Shown here: in pieces, positions 26,696 to 33,505 of the stretch
Numbering within the stretch: position 1 is the stretch's first letter
Layout: every line of letters starts with the position of its first letter
Assembly: GCA_913020085.1 (NCBI GenBank)
Contig: CAJVZW010000013.1
Span: 1-37,739 of the forward strand
Source of the DNA: an uncultured Pseudomonadota bacterium
GTDB lineage: Bacteria > Pseudomonadota > Gammaproteobacteria > Comchoanobacterales > Comchoanobacteraceae
DNA: 37,739 nucleotides
Direction: 5' to 3'
The notes under the pieces: generated by a model
The model's database searches: none
What the model was told of the DNA's origin: nothing
The model's input: the letters and a program-made list of their open reading frames with translations, nothing else
Translations under genes and position numbers: made by a program

Positions 26696-26871
26696 CAACG
26701 CATGATACGCTTGATGATTAATATAATTGCATGGTCAGCTCGACAGGTCTCAAGGGCATCCAGCGCATAACGTGAGCAGCTAGGATGATAACGACAACAA
26801 TTGCCTAACAACGGGCTAATAAGAAGCTGATAACCCCGAATTAAGCCTCTAAGTACAAATTTAATTATCAT
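26629..26871 (-). CDS. yidD: Membrane protein insertion efficiency factor YidD
   Basis: This 80-residue protein assists YidC-dependent membrane insertion. The family core is intact: GLIRGYQLLISPLLG, then CCRYHPSCSRYALDAL and the C-terminal CHPWAEGGLDPVP (usually CHPWHPGGYDPVP). The frame extends upstream to an ATG at 26967, but those 32 residues are antisense-like and unconserved, and the family starts at the amphipathic helix MIIKFVLRGLI, so 26871 is chosen. The gene overlaps the end of cysS by 11 bases, so its translation is probably coupled to cysS rather than to the usual rnpA-yidC cluster. Its 3' end overlaps the MFS gene by 67 bases. Confidence 0.95.
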   Translation of the reverse strand: MIIKFVLRGLIRGYQLLISPLLGNCCRYHPSCSRYALDALETCRADHAIILIIKRIMRCHPWAEGGLDPVPTCCKKSRLK

Positions 26872-28237
26872 ATCGCCACTTTGTTCCTGATGGACTATCC
26901 TCAATAACAACGCCCATATCATACAATTGTTCTCTGAGTTTATCAGCACGAGCAAAATCTTTATCAACGCGAGCTTGATCTCTATCCTTGATCATTTGTT
27001 CTATTATACTTGTTTTATCACCTTCTTGAGAAAACCCTAACCACTGAGCGGGATCATTCTCAAGCAAACCAAGTAAATTAGCAGACCCGATTAATTTTGC
27101 CTTGAATATTTTCGCCTCTTCATCATTCGCTGTAGCCAAACTTTTTGCTAATTGTTTGATATGACTGAGCGCCAGCGGTGTATTGATATCATCGTATAAA
27201 GCGTCCAGGACCTTTTGGTCAATCTCCGTCTTTTCGATCAAGATATGTGCTGTTTTTTCAAGAGCCCTATACATCCGATCAAGTGAAGTTTTCGTATCTA
27301 ATAATAGCTTCTGTGTCCAGTTAAGTGGCTGACGATAATGTGCAGACAACAGAGCCATTCTAATTGCCTCACCAGGGTGCTGCTCAATCAAATCATGCAC
27401 GAGCAAAATATTACCAAGAGATTTTGACATTTTCTCACCACTGAGCATGACAAAGCCATTGTGAAACCATAATTTTGCATATGAATCAGGTGCGAAATTG
27501 CCACTGGCACAACAACTCTGAGCGATCTCATTTTCATGATGAGGGAAAATCAAATCCCCTCCCCCGGCATGTATATCAAAAGGAAGACCCAGTGTGGATT
27601 CTGACATCGCAGAGCATTCTATATGCCATCCAGGACGGCCTACACCCCATGGAGATTCCCAGCCAGGCTGGTCAGCGTCACTTGGCTTCCAAAGGACAAA
27701 ATCATTGGGATCACGCTTAAAATCCATAACCTCAACACGCGCACCCGCTAGTTGGTCTTGACCAGTACGACCGGATAAACTTCCATAATTTGGCATCGCA
27801 GGAACATGGAAGAAGACATGAGAGTTCGCAACATACGCAGCATTGTTAGCAATCAAACGAGAGATCATTGCAATCATGTTAGGTATATATTCTGTTGCTT
27901 TAGGCTGCATATCTGGCGCTTTGACCCCAAGGCATTTCATATCTTCGTTGTATATTTTGGTATAACGGGCAGTGATTTGTTCAATCTTTAAATTCTTTTT
28001 CTTCGCACTGTCGATAATTTTGTCATCAACATCGGTAATATTCGATACATACGTCACATGGTGAAAATAGGATCTTAGCACCCGAACCAGCTGATCACAT
28101 ACAACTGCCATTCTCGCATTACCGATATGGGCATAATCATATACTGTTGGGCCACAAGCATAAATCTTTACATGATCAGGATCGACCGGCTGAAAGCTTG
28201 ATTTGTCTCGTGTTAATGTATTGTAAAGTTGTATCAT
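26861..28237 (-). CDS. cysS: Cysteinyl-tRNA synthetase
   Basis: This 458-residue class I enzyme charges tRNA-Cys. The N-terminal CGPTVYDYAHIGNARM has HIGN at 37-40, the zinc ligands C28 and C208 with the FPHHENE ligands near 233-235 are present, and KMSKS is at 269-273, followed by the helical anticodon-binding domain. Length is typical (E. coli 461). A promoter-like element lies upstream, and yidD overlaps its 3' end. Confidence 0.98.
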   Translation of the reverse strand: MIQLYNTLTRDKSSFQPVDPDHVKIYACGPTVYDYAHIGNARMAVVCDQLVRVLRSYFHHVTYVSNITDVDDKIIDSAKKKNLKIEQITARYTKIYNEDMKCLGVKAPDMQPKATEYIPNMIAMISRLIANNAAYVANSHVFFHVPAMPNYGSLSGRTGQDQLAGARVEVMDFKRDPNDFVLWKPSDADQPGWESPWGVGRPGWHIECSAMSESTLGLPFDIHAGGGDLIFPHHENEIAQSCCASGNFAPDSYAKLWFHNGFVMLSGEKMSKSLGNILLVHDLIEQHPGEAIRMALLSAHYRQPLNWTQKLLLDTKTSLDRMYRALEKTAHILIEKTEIDQKVLDALYDDINTPLALSHIKQLAKSLATANDEEAKIFKAKLIGSANLLGLLENDPAQWLGFSQEGDKTSIIEQMIKDRDQARVDKDFARADKLREQLYDMGVVIEDSPSGTKWRYDN

Positions 28238-28261
28238 CGAAATAACTAGTTATAAAAATAC

Positions 28262-28290
28262 AATTTAATGATCCTTATAATAAATGTAAA
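28262..28290 (-). promoter_or_regulatory. Possible cysS promoter
   Basis: On the minus strand TTTACA (28290-28285), 17 bases, then TAAATT (28267-28262) stands about 25 bases before the cysS ATG. Boxes match consensus at 5 and 4 of 6 positions. The surrounding sequence is so AT-rich that chance matches are likely. Confidence 0.35.
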
Positions 28291-28292
28291 GG

Positions 28293-28568
28293 TTAATCAT
28301 AGCGAATACTAAAATCCTTATGAGACTCGTGATCAACCCAGGTTATATCCTTTGAGCTGACTTTTGCAAGAATTGGACCTTTATCAAGCCATTTGACTAA
28401 TAATAACAGTTGCGCCTCATCACCGCTTGCATGCAGACTCACACTGCCATCCTCGTTATTTTTTACCCATCCAGTGATTTGGAGATTGTCCGCCTGAGCC
28501 TTGGTTTTTTTACGAAAAAAAACACCTTGTACCCTGCCATAAACTCTAATGTTTACGCCTTTTTTCAT
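28293..28568 (-). CDS. acyP: Acylphosphatase
   Basis: This 91-residue enzyme hydrolyses acyl-phosphates. The family pattern is complete: VYGRVQGVFFRK with catalytic R19, and GWVKNNEDGSV with catalytic N37. Length is typical (90-100). Its ATG lies 23 bases inside the end of the upstream lipoprotein gene in another frame, with CAGGTG as a weak Shine-Dalgarno sequence, so the two genes form a coupled pair. Confidence 0.96.
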   Translation of the reverse strand: MKKGVNIRVYGRVQGVFFRKKTKAQADNLQITGWVKNNEDGSVSLHASGDEAQLLLLVKWLDKGPILAKVSSKDITWVDHESHKDFSIRYD

Positions 28569-29118
28569 TACTAAGCACCTGGTTAATTGTTTGGTTTATT
28601 GTTTTTACAGCGCCTGCATCGAGAAAACCTGCTGATCGCCAAATCTCTTTGTGGTTTCTATCAAGAATAATAAGGTATGCTTGCTCCTTATTCATATCCA
28701 TTATTTTAAGGAATTTCTCTTGGTCCGTGTAGATAGTAATTGTTCTTGGCCGAGCAATAGCGGGAACCCCCATTCTCATGGCATTATTCAGCCACCATCT
28801 TGATGCCGTGCTCATTTGACTTAAGACAGGTAACTCAAAGAACTTTACATGCGGGTTACTGATTGGTTTATCTAATGCTGCAACCCACTGATCGATATCT
28901 TTTTGATGTTCTCTTAAGAATCCAATTGCCACTATGTTGATTGGCGCATCAAATGACTCTGGTAATTGCTTTGAATATCCATTCAAATCACTGCCCTGCA
29001 AAGAGGGAAATGGTTTTGATTTCGTTATTGATATGCTTGATATCTCTCCGCTACTAATACAGCCAGTTAGGGCAATCAGACAAACAAAAACAATTAGATA
29101 ATAAAAATAGTTAGTCAT
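28546..29118 (-). CDS. Lipoprotein resembling ATP10/thioredoxin-fold proteins
   Basis: This 190-residue protein starts with a lipoprotein signal (lipobox LTGC, acylated C20, next residue Ile, so outer-membrane sorting is expected). The mature part reads FPSLQGSDLNGYSKQLP, then NIVAIGFLREHQKDIDQW, MRMGVPAIARPRTITIYTD and AYLIILDRNHKEIW. This order resembles the ATP10 family, thioredoxin-fold proteins known in mitochondria as F1Fo assembly factors. The redox CxxC is absent, as it is in ATP10. The family call is from memory of the pattern, so it is tentative; the lipoprotein call is firm. Confidence 0.7.
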   Translation of the reverse strand: MTNYFYYLIVFVCLIALTGCISSGEISSISITKSKPFPSLQGSDLNGYSKQLPESFDAPINIVAIGFLREHQKDIDQWVAALDKPISNPHVKFFELPVLSQMSTASRWWLNNAMRMGVPAIARPRTITIYTDQEKFLKIMDMNKEQAYLIILDRNHKEIWRSAGFLDAGAVKTINQTINQVLSNEKRRKH

Positions 29119-29172
29119 TCTTTTATTATTACTGATAAGTGTATGATAAGCAATAACTGCACCTGCATGTAC

Positions 29173-29189
29173 TATAATATAAATATAAT
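29173..29189 (+). promoter_or_regulatory. Two TATAAT boxes upstream of the holin-like gene
   Basis: Perfect TATAAT hexamers occur at 29173-29178 and 29184-29189, 26 and 15 bases before the ATG at 29204. Neither has a good -35 partner. AGGA lies between the second box and the start codon. Confidence 0.35.
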
Positions 29190-29203
29190 ACTAGGAAAAT
29201 AAA

Positions 29204-29452
29204 ATGTTAAATACAAAAGCCTTGGTTATTTCGTTTGCGATCTTATGGGGCGGATCGATTCTCGGACTTGGGATCATGGCAAACTTCGGTTACGGTGTAG
29301 AATTTGTTACCCTGCTTTCATCAGTATATATTGGATATTCAACAAGCCCTCTCGGTATTCTTATAGGAACAATTTGGGCAATGGTTGATGCCGCAGTTGG
29401 TGCGCTTATATTTGCACTTCTTTACAACTACTTTTCATGTATGGATGAGTAG
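29204..29452 (+). CDS. Small holin-like membrane protein
   Basis: This 82-residue protein is almost entirely hydrophobic, with two or three membrane helices. The pattern SVYIGYSTSPLGILIGTIWAMVD and a closing FALLYNYF matches a group of small bacterial proteins often labelled bacteriophage holin (GYxxTxxGxxxGxxWGxxDG...LYN). No endolysin or phage gene lies nearby, so a lytic role is doubtful and the label reflects topology only. AGGA about seven bases before the ATG supports the start. It converges on the next gene, 3 bases apart. Confidence 0.7.
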   Translation: MLNTKALVISFAILWGGSILGLGIMANFGYGVEFVTLLSSVYIGYSTSPLGILIGTIWAMVDAAVGALIFALLYNYFSCMDE

Positions 29453-29455
29453 CAC

Positions 29456-30100
29456 CTAGCTTGAAATTGAAAAACTTTGTACTTCTCGATTGTGTAAAGA
29501 GTTAAATAAATGCATTATTTGCGCTTTCGGCTGTTTGTTTTGATTGCTAAACATCGTATGTTTGTTATTTGCCAGACTATATTTGTTTACAGCATCTTCG
29601 TTAAAAATTTGTGGCGCTCTATTTTCACAGTCAAAAATACTATTTTCTTTTACGACCAAGGCATGTAGAGTATCAAGATCTTCAACAAAAATATCACGTG
29701 ATCTTTTCGATGATGTTACTAAATTGTCAAGTTGATCCTCTATTGAACAAGCTCTATTGAACGTTTCTAAATTAAATTGTGGAGATAATCTTCCGAGTGC
29801 TGCAGATGCGTATCTTGCATCAAACTCTTTTGTCATGCTGTCTACCCAGTCAAACCCATCTGAGGCGAAATAACGATTATAAAAATTTGATTTTTGCCAA
29901 CGGAATTCTGCAGTCTTAATCCGGTTAAAAATTTCTGGTGTCTCTTTTGCAAGTTTCAAAACTGCTTTTTTGTTAAAGTATACAACGTCTCGATGCCTCG
30001 GATTATCACCGAGATCTTCAATACAATTCGCATCCTTAGCATGATTTTTAAATAAAGAACACTCTCCAGAAAAACTGTTTGCGGCAAATTTATTTCGCAT
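29456..30100 (-). CDS. Unrecognised hypothetical protein
   Basis: I do not recognise this 214-residue protein. It is hydrophilic, without signal peptide or membrane segment, rich in Asn, Phe, Ser and Lys, with three Cys spread through the chain. An aromatic patch SNFYNRYFASDGFDWVD lies near the middle. A GAGG Shine-Dalgarno sequence four bases before the ATG supports the start. It is a single-gene unit between the holin-like gene and a divergent DUF4389 gene. Orphan status and polar low-complexity composition would fit an accessory or secreted protein, but there is no positive evidence. Confidence 0.7.
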   Translation of the reverse strand: MRNKFAANSFSGECSLFKNHAKDANCIEDLGDNPRHRDVVYFNKKAVLKLAKETPEIFNRIKTAEFRWQKSNFYNRYFASDGFDWVDSMTKEFDARYASAALGRLSPQFNLETFNRACSIEDQLDNLVTSSKRSRDIFVEDLDTLHALVVKENSIFDCENRAPQIFNEDAVNKYSLANNKHTMFSNQNKQPKAQIMHLFNSLHNREVQSFSISS

Positions 30101-30144
30101 AAAACCTCATTTAGACTAATTATTACTTAAACAAATACTTTTTA

Positions 30145-30150
30145 TATAAT
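30145..30150 (+). promoter_or_regulatory. -10-like box in the 30101-30242 intergenic region
   Basis: The 142-base gap between divergent genes holds a perfect TATAAT at 30145-30150 with a weak TTACTT 16 bases upstream, which would give a leader of about 85 bases for the DUF4389 gene. A TTGACT at 30205 has no -10 partner. No hairpin terminator or small RNA gene is evident. Confidence 0.3.
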
Positions 30151-30242
30151 AGAATTATCTACGTGCTAATGATATACAGGGTATCTTAAGAAAATATTAA
30201 GCCATTGACTACAATCTAAAAACAATCAACTCGAGAAGCATC

Positions 30243-31088
30243 ATGCTCAAAATCAACTACCCTGATAAACAATCTCGTTTCAAGGCATTTGTCAGACCAC
30301 TACTACTGATACCAATTTATTTCATGGCTGTCATTTTACTGAATACGATTGCAGGTAAGTCAGATATAACTAGAGACCCTTCGATTGCACAAAAGCCGAT
30401 TAACAGTATGCTCAGCCAATCTGGTTCCGTCCAGCAGATCAAACAATTTCATCAAGATATGAAAAACTTTTTTCTAAAACCTGCGCCCATTCATTTATCT
30501 ATCAACGATGAGCATATACAATTTAAAATACCAGAGGATATCCCAGGAAATGTAAATATATTTCTCACTGGTGTAAAACACCTTTGGAAATTATCTCCAG
30601 TGAATATTTTCACACCATTCAGTGGCATCTTGTTTTTCCCCTTAGTTATCTCTTTACTGTTCAGAACATATCCAAGATGGTGGTATACATGGAACGTTGA
30701 AATGACGATGTTCCTTGTTAGAATCACTGCCTATGCTATGTTATTGACAGACAAATATCCGGCGCTTGATAAGGCACAAAACATCAAAGTGAAAATTCCG
30801 AGACCTCACAATCATTTACATCCTCTTCTTCCGCTATTAAAAATTTTTCTGGCACTTCCCCACTGGTTGGTTATTTTTTTCCTAATCGCCTTGTCAACTC
30901 CAACTTTGATTATCTCATGGCTAAGTATTGTTATCCTAGGATGGCAACCGAAATGGATATTTAATTTTCATACAGGAATCATTCGGTATAAAATTAATAT
31001 TATGGCGTACTGTGTACTGTTGGTAACAGATAAATATCCCTCTTTTACAATTACTGAATCTAGAAATAATATTGCAAGTAGCCAATGA
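30243..31088 (+). CDS. DUF4389 membrane protein
   Basis: This 281-residue inner-membrane protein has a first helix at about 17-37, then a soluble segment of roughly 70 residues, then three or four helices. Two copies of the DUF4389 pattern are visible: YPRWWYTWNVEMTMFLVRITAYAMLLTDKYP near 140-170 and a second QPKWIFNFHTGIIRYKINIMAYCVLLVTDKYP near 235-265. The function of the family is not known. The soluble insert between helix 1 and the rest may face the periplasm. It lies 32 bases upstream of a carbonic anhydrase gene on the same strand, so they may be cotranscribed. Confidence 0.82.
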   Translation: MLKINYPDKQSRFKAFVRPLLLIPIYFMAVILLNTIAGKSDITRDPSIAQKPINSMLSQSGSVQQIKQFHQDMKNFFLKPAPIHLSINDEHIQFKIPEDIPGNVNIFLTGVKHLWKLSPVNIFTPFSGILFFPLVISLLFRTYPRWWYTWNVEMTMFLVRITAYAMLLTDKYPALDKAQNIKVKIPRPHNHLHPLLPLLKIFLALPHWLVIFFLIALSTPTLIISWLSIVILGWQPKWIFNFHTGIIRYKINIMAYCVLLVTDKYPSFTITESRNNIASSQ

Positions 31089-31120
31089 TATCGCTAAAAT
31101 TGTGAATTTGGAACCATGCA

Positions 31121-31705
31121 ATGGACATTATCAACAACGGTTATCGTCAGTATAAAAAAAAGGCCGCTTTAAACTCAGAGATATATCTCGCTAATGAATC
31201 TGATCCCCAGCGACCACAGCTAATGGTGATCAGTTGCTGTGACTCTCGAGTTATTCCAAACGAAATATTTTCAATGGGCCCAGGAGAGATTTTTTCATAT
31301 AGAAATATTGCCAATATTGTACCAGCATCAAACCATCCTCAGTCTGACTCTGTTGCATCAGCACTTGAATTTGGTTTACTGCATTTGGACATCCCACATC
31401 TAATTATTCTTGGTCATACGGGTTGTGGGGGGATTAAAGGGGCAACAGCATCGTCCTGTGATAAGGACTCAGCCCTGGATAATTGGTTAGATATAATAAG
31501 ACCTGCTGTTTGTAAGAACAATTCAGTATTAACAAATACCCAAAATGCATTAAATCTATCCTATATGAATTTATTAAGCTACCCGTTTATTGAGCAACGT
31601 CTTACTAATAATCTGCTTACGATCAGCCGTATGATCTATCAAATATCTGATGCAAATCTTCTATATTTCAACGAGAAGAATAAATCCTACACCTTAGCAG
31701 TGTAA
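31121..31705 (+). CDS. Beta-class carbonic anhydrase
   Basis: This 194-residue zinc enzyme interconverts carbon dioxide and bicarbonate. Zinc ligands and the catalytic dyad are visible: C40-D41-S42-R43 and H99-T-G-C102-G-G in LGHTGCGGIKGA. The C-terminal part is slightly shorter than the E. coli Can protein (220). It has no signal peptide, so it is cytoplasmic and probably supplies bicarbonate for carboxylation or buffers pH. No strong Shine-Dalgarno sequence precedes the ATG. Confidence 0.95.
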   Translation: MDIINNGYRQYKKKAALNSEIYLANESDPQRPQLMVISCCDSRVIPNEIFSMGPGEIFSYRNIANIVPASNHPQSDSVASALEFGLLHLDIPHLIILGHTGCGGIKGATASSCDKDSALDNWLDIIRPAVCKNNSVLTNTQNALNLSYMNLLSYPFIEQRLTNNLLTISRMIYQISDANLLYFNEKNKSYTLAV

Positions 31706-31716
31706 GATATAAGCTA

Positions 31717-31745
31717 TTGACATCGTAAGATATGTGCCCCACAAT
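31717..31745 (+). promoter_or_regulatory. Sigma70-like promoter flanked by 9-base direct repeats
   Basis: A perfect TTGACA (31717-31722), 17 bases, then CACAAT (31740-31745) would drive the J-domain gene with a leader of about 20 bases. The 9-mer GTAAGATAT occurs at 31702-31710 and again at 31725-31733, on both sides of the -35 box, and could be a pair of regulator half-sites. Confidence 0.5.
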
Positions 31746-31769
31746 TTATATAGAAACGATGGAGTTTAG

Positions 31770-32060
31770 ATGATGCCTAATGATTCTTATTACGACATTC
31801 TTAATGTTGAACCAACCGCTACACAAGCAGAGATTAGTAAAAGCTACAGGAAGATAGCATTGCAACACCACCCAGATAAAAATAAAAATAACGGCAAGGC
31901 TACTAAAGATTTCTCGACGGTGAATGAAGCTTATGAATGTCTCAAATGCCCTGAGCGAAGAAAAGAGTATGATTTATCCAATCCACCGCCACCGCGCATT
32001 AATCCAGCATTTAAAGATATTTTTGATACCTATTGTAAACCACGCAGCCTAAACAGATAA
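31770..32060 (+). CDS. Stand-alone J-domain (DnaJ-like) protein
   Basis: This 96-residue protein is little more than a J domain: YYDILNVEPTATQAEISKSYRKIAL, the HPD motif at 34-36 that stimulates DnaK ATPase, and the FSTVNEAYECL helix. A Pro-rich linker (NPPPPR) and a short tail of about 25 residues follow. The Gly/Phe, zinc-finger and C-terminal substrate domains of DnaJ are absent, so it probably recruits DnaK to a specific client or site. GGAG five bases before the ATG and a good promoter support an independent gene. Confidence 0.93.
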   Translation: MMPNDSYYDILNVEPTATQAEISKSYRKIALQHHPDKNKNNGKATKDFSTVNEAYECLKCPERRKEYDLSNPPPPRINPAFKDIFDTYCKPRSLNR

Positions 32061-32101
32061 ATTCCTTTACATTAGACTATAATCGCACTATAGCATTTAA
32101 A

Positions 32102-33505
32102 ATGGATTTACCGATGCCAAAAAGCGAAAGGAAGATTTTCACAAATCAAAGTCTAAGCATGAAAAAAATCAAAGCCATTGGGTATGATATGGATTACACC
32201 CTGATTCATTACCATACAGAACTATGGGAAGAACTTGCATACAATACAATTGTTGAATACCTTAAAAAACATCATATGAGTATGCCAAAAACAAAGTTTG
32301 ATCCAGAACTTGTTATTCGTGGCTTAATTATAGATAGAAAATACGGCAATATTCTCAAAGTTTGTCAATATGGCCAGGTAAAACTCGCTTATCATGGAAC
32401 AAGCGCCCTTAGTCCAAAGCGTATCGGCCAACTCTATTCAAAAGAAATCGTTCACCTGTCATCAGATCGGTTTGTATTTTTAAATACGCTATTCTCAGGC
32501 TCGATTGGATGCTTATACACCCAGCTTGTGGATGCGCATGACCATGGTCAACTAGCAAGTTACGACTATGACACTCTCTATGAGCTACTTGACGAGGCAA
32601 CCGCATATACACACCTTGAAAGTCATCTAAAATCAGAGATCATCAAAAATCCCAGTAAGTATGTATTTAAAGACGATGATATGATACTCACTCTTAAGGA
32701 GCAGATCGCTTGTGGCAAAAAGCTTTTTTTGGTTACAAACTCTGACTGGGACTATACACAGAGCATAATGTCTCATGTATTTGATCCGTATCTTGACGGT
32801 GAGTCATGGGAGTCATTGTTCAATGTAATTGTTGTTGGAGCACGTAAACCTGCTTTTTTTTCAAGCAGCCAGGAGACATTCTGCGTTGATAGAGAGACCT
32901 CTTTGCTAAAACCCGTTGGAAGAAAGTTACCAAGTGGACAGATTTATTATCGCTGTAATGCACAAGAAGTAGAAAGTCTTTTAAAGGTATCAGGCAATGA
33001 TATTATCTATGTAGGTGATCATATGTACACCGATATTAATGTGTCAAAACGTGTTTTTGGATGGCGAACATGCCTTATCATAAGAGAGCTTGAAAAAGAG
33101 ATCAATACCATCATTATCAATAAAGAATCTATCAAACGATTAATATCGATGCGACGAGAGCGTCACACGATCGATAAAATAATGAGCCGTTTGGAAATGG
33201 ACCAAATTACCCAGAAAGAATCATTTGAAAAGGATCAGGCAGAACATTTAGCATCATTAAAAAAGCAATATAAAAAAATAGATGCTCAGATCATCGAAGA
33301 GGAAAGAAAATATAACCAACTTAGTAATAAGACTTGGGGATTATTGATGAGGTCGGGGCAACAAAAAAGCCATCTTGCACGTCAAGTAGAGCGCTATGCA
33401 GATATTTATACATCAAGGGTGTCAAATTTTCATTTTTATAGCCCAAGTTGCCACTTTGATTATATATCCCGACCACTGCCTCACGATACCAATATTACTC
33501 GATGA
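32102..33505 (+). CDS. HAD-IG family 5'-nucleotidase (cytosolic IMP/GMP type)
   Basis: This 467-residue protein has all HAD motifs: GYDMDYTLIHY with nucleophile D29 and acid D31, motif II in LVTNSDWDYT, the motif III Lys in VGARKPAFF, and motif IV in YVGDHMYTDI. Length and sequence match the eukaryotic-like purine 5'-nucleotidase family, known in bacteria from Legionella and relatives. It would dephosphorylate IMP or GMP. The region 360-440 is highly charged and probably coiled coil. A TATAAT at 32078-32083 is a possible -10 box. The 3' end overlaps the M16 protease gene by 11 bases. Confidence 0.93.
   Translation: MDLPMPKSERKIFTNQSLSMKKIKAIGYDMDYTLIHYHTELWEELAYNTIVEYLKKHHMSMPKTKFDPELVIRGLIIDRKYGNILKVCQYGQVKLAYHGTSALSPKRIGQLYSKEIVHLSSDRFVFLNTLFSGSIGCLYTQLVDAHDHGQLASYDYDTLYELLDEATAYTHLESHLKSEIIKNPSKYVFKDDDMILTLKEQIACGKKLFLVTNSDWDYTQSIMSHVFDPYLDGESWESLFNVIVVGARKPAFFSSSQETFCVDRETSLLKPVGRKLPSGQIYYRCNAQEVESLLKVSGNDIIYVGDHMYTDINVSKRVFGWRTCLIIRELEKEINTIIINKESIKRLISMRRERHTIDKIMSRLEMDQITQKESFEKDQAEHLASLKKQYKKIDAQIIEEERKYNQLSNKTWGLLMRSGQQKSHLARQVERYADIYTSRVSNFHFYSPSCHFDYISRPLPHDTNITR

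Noticed and set aside
26872-26967. Long version of YidD (112 residues)
   Set aside because: The extra N-terminal part is an alternative reading of the cysS 3' end; the family begins at the amphipathic helix starting at 26871.
29204-29452. Prophage remnant
   Set aside because: The holin-like label is the only phage link; neighbours are ordinary chromosomal genes with no integrase, attachment repeat or structural gene.
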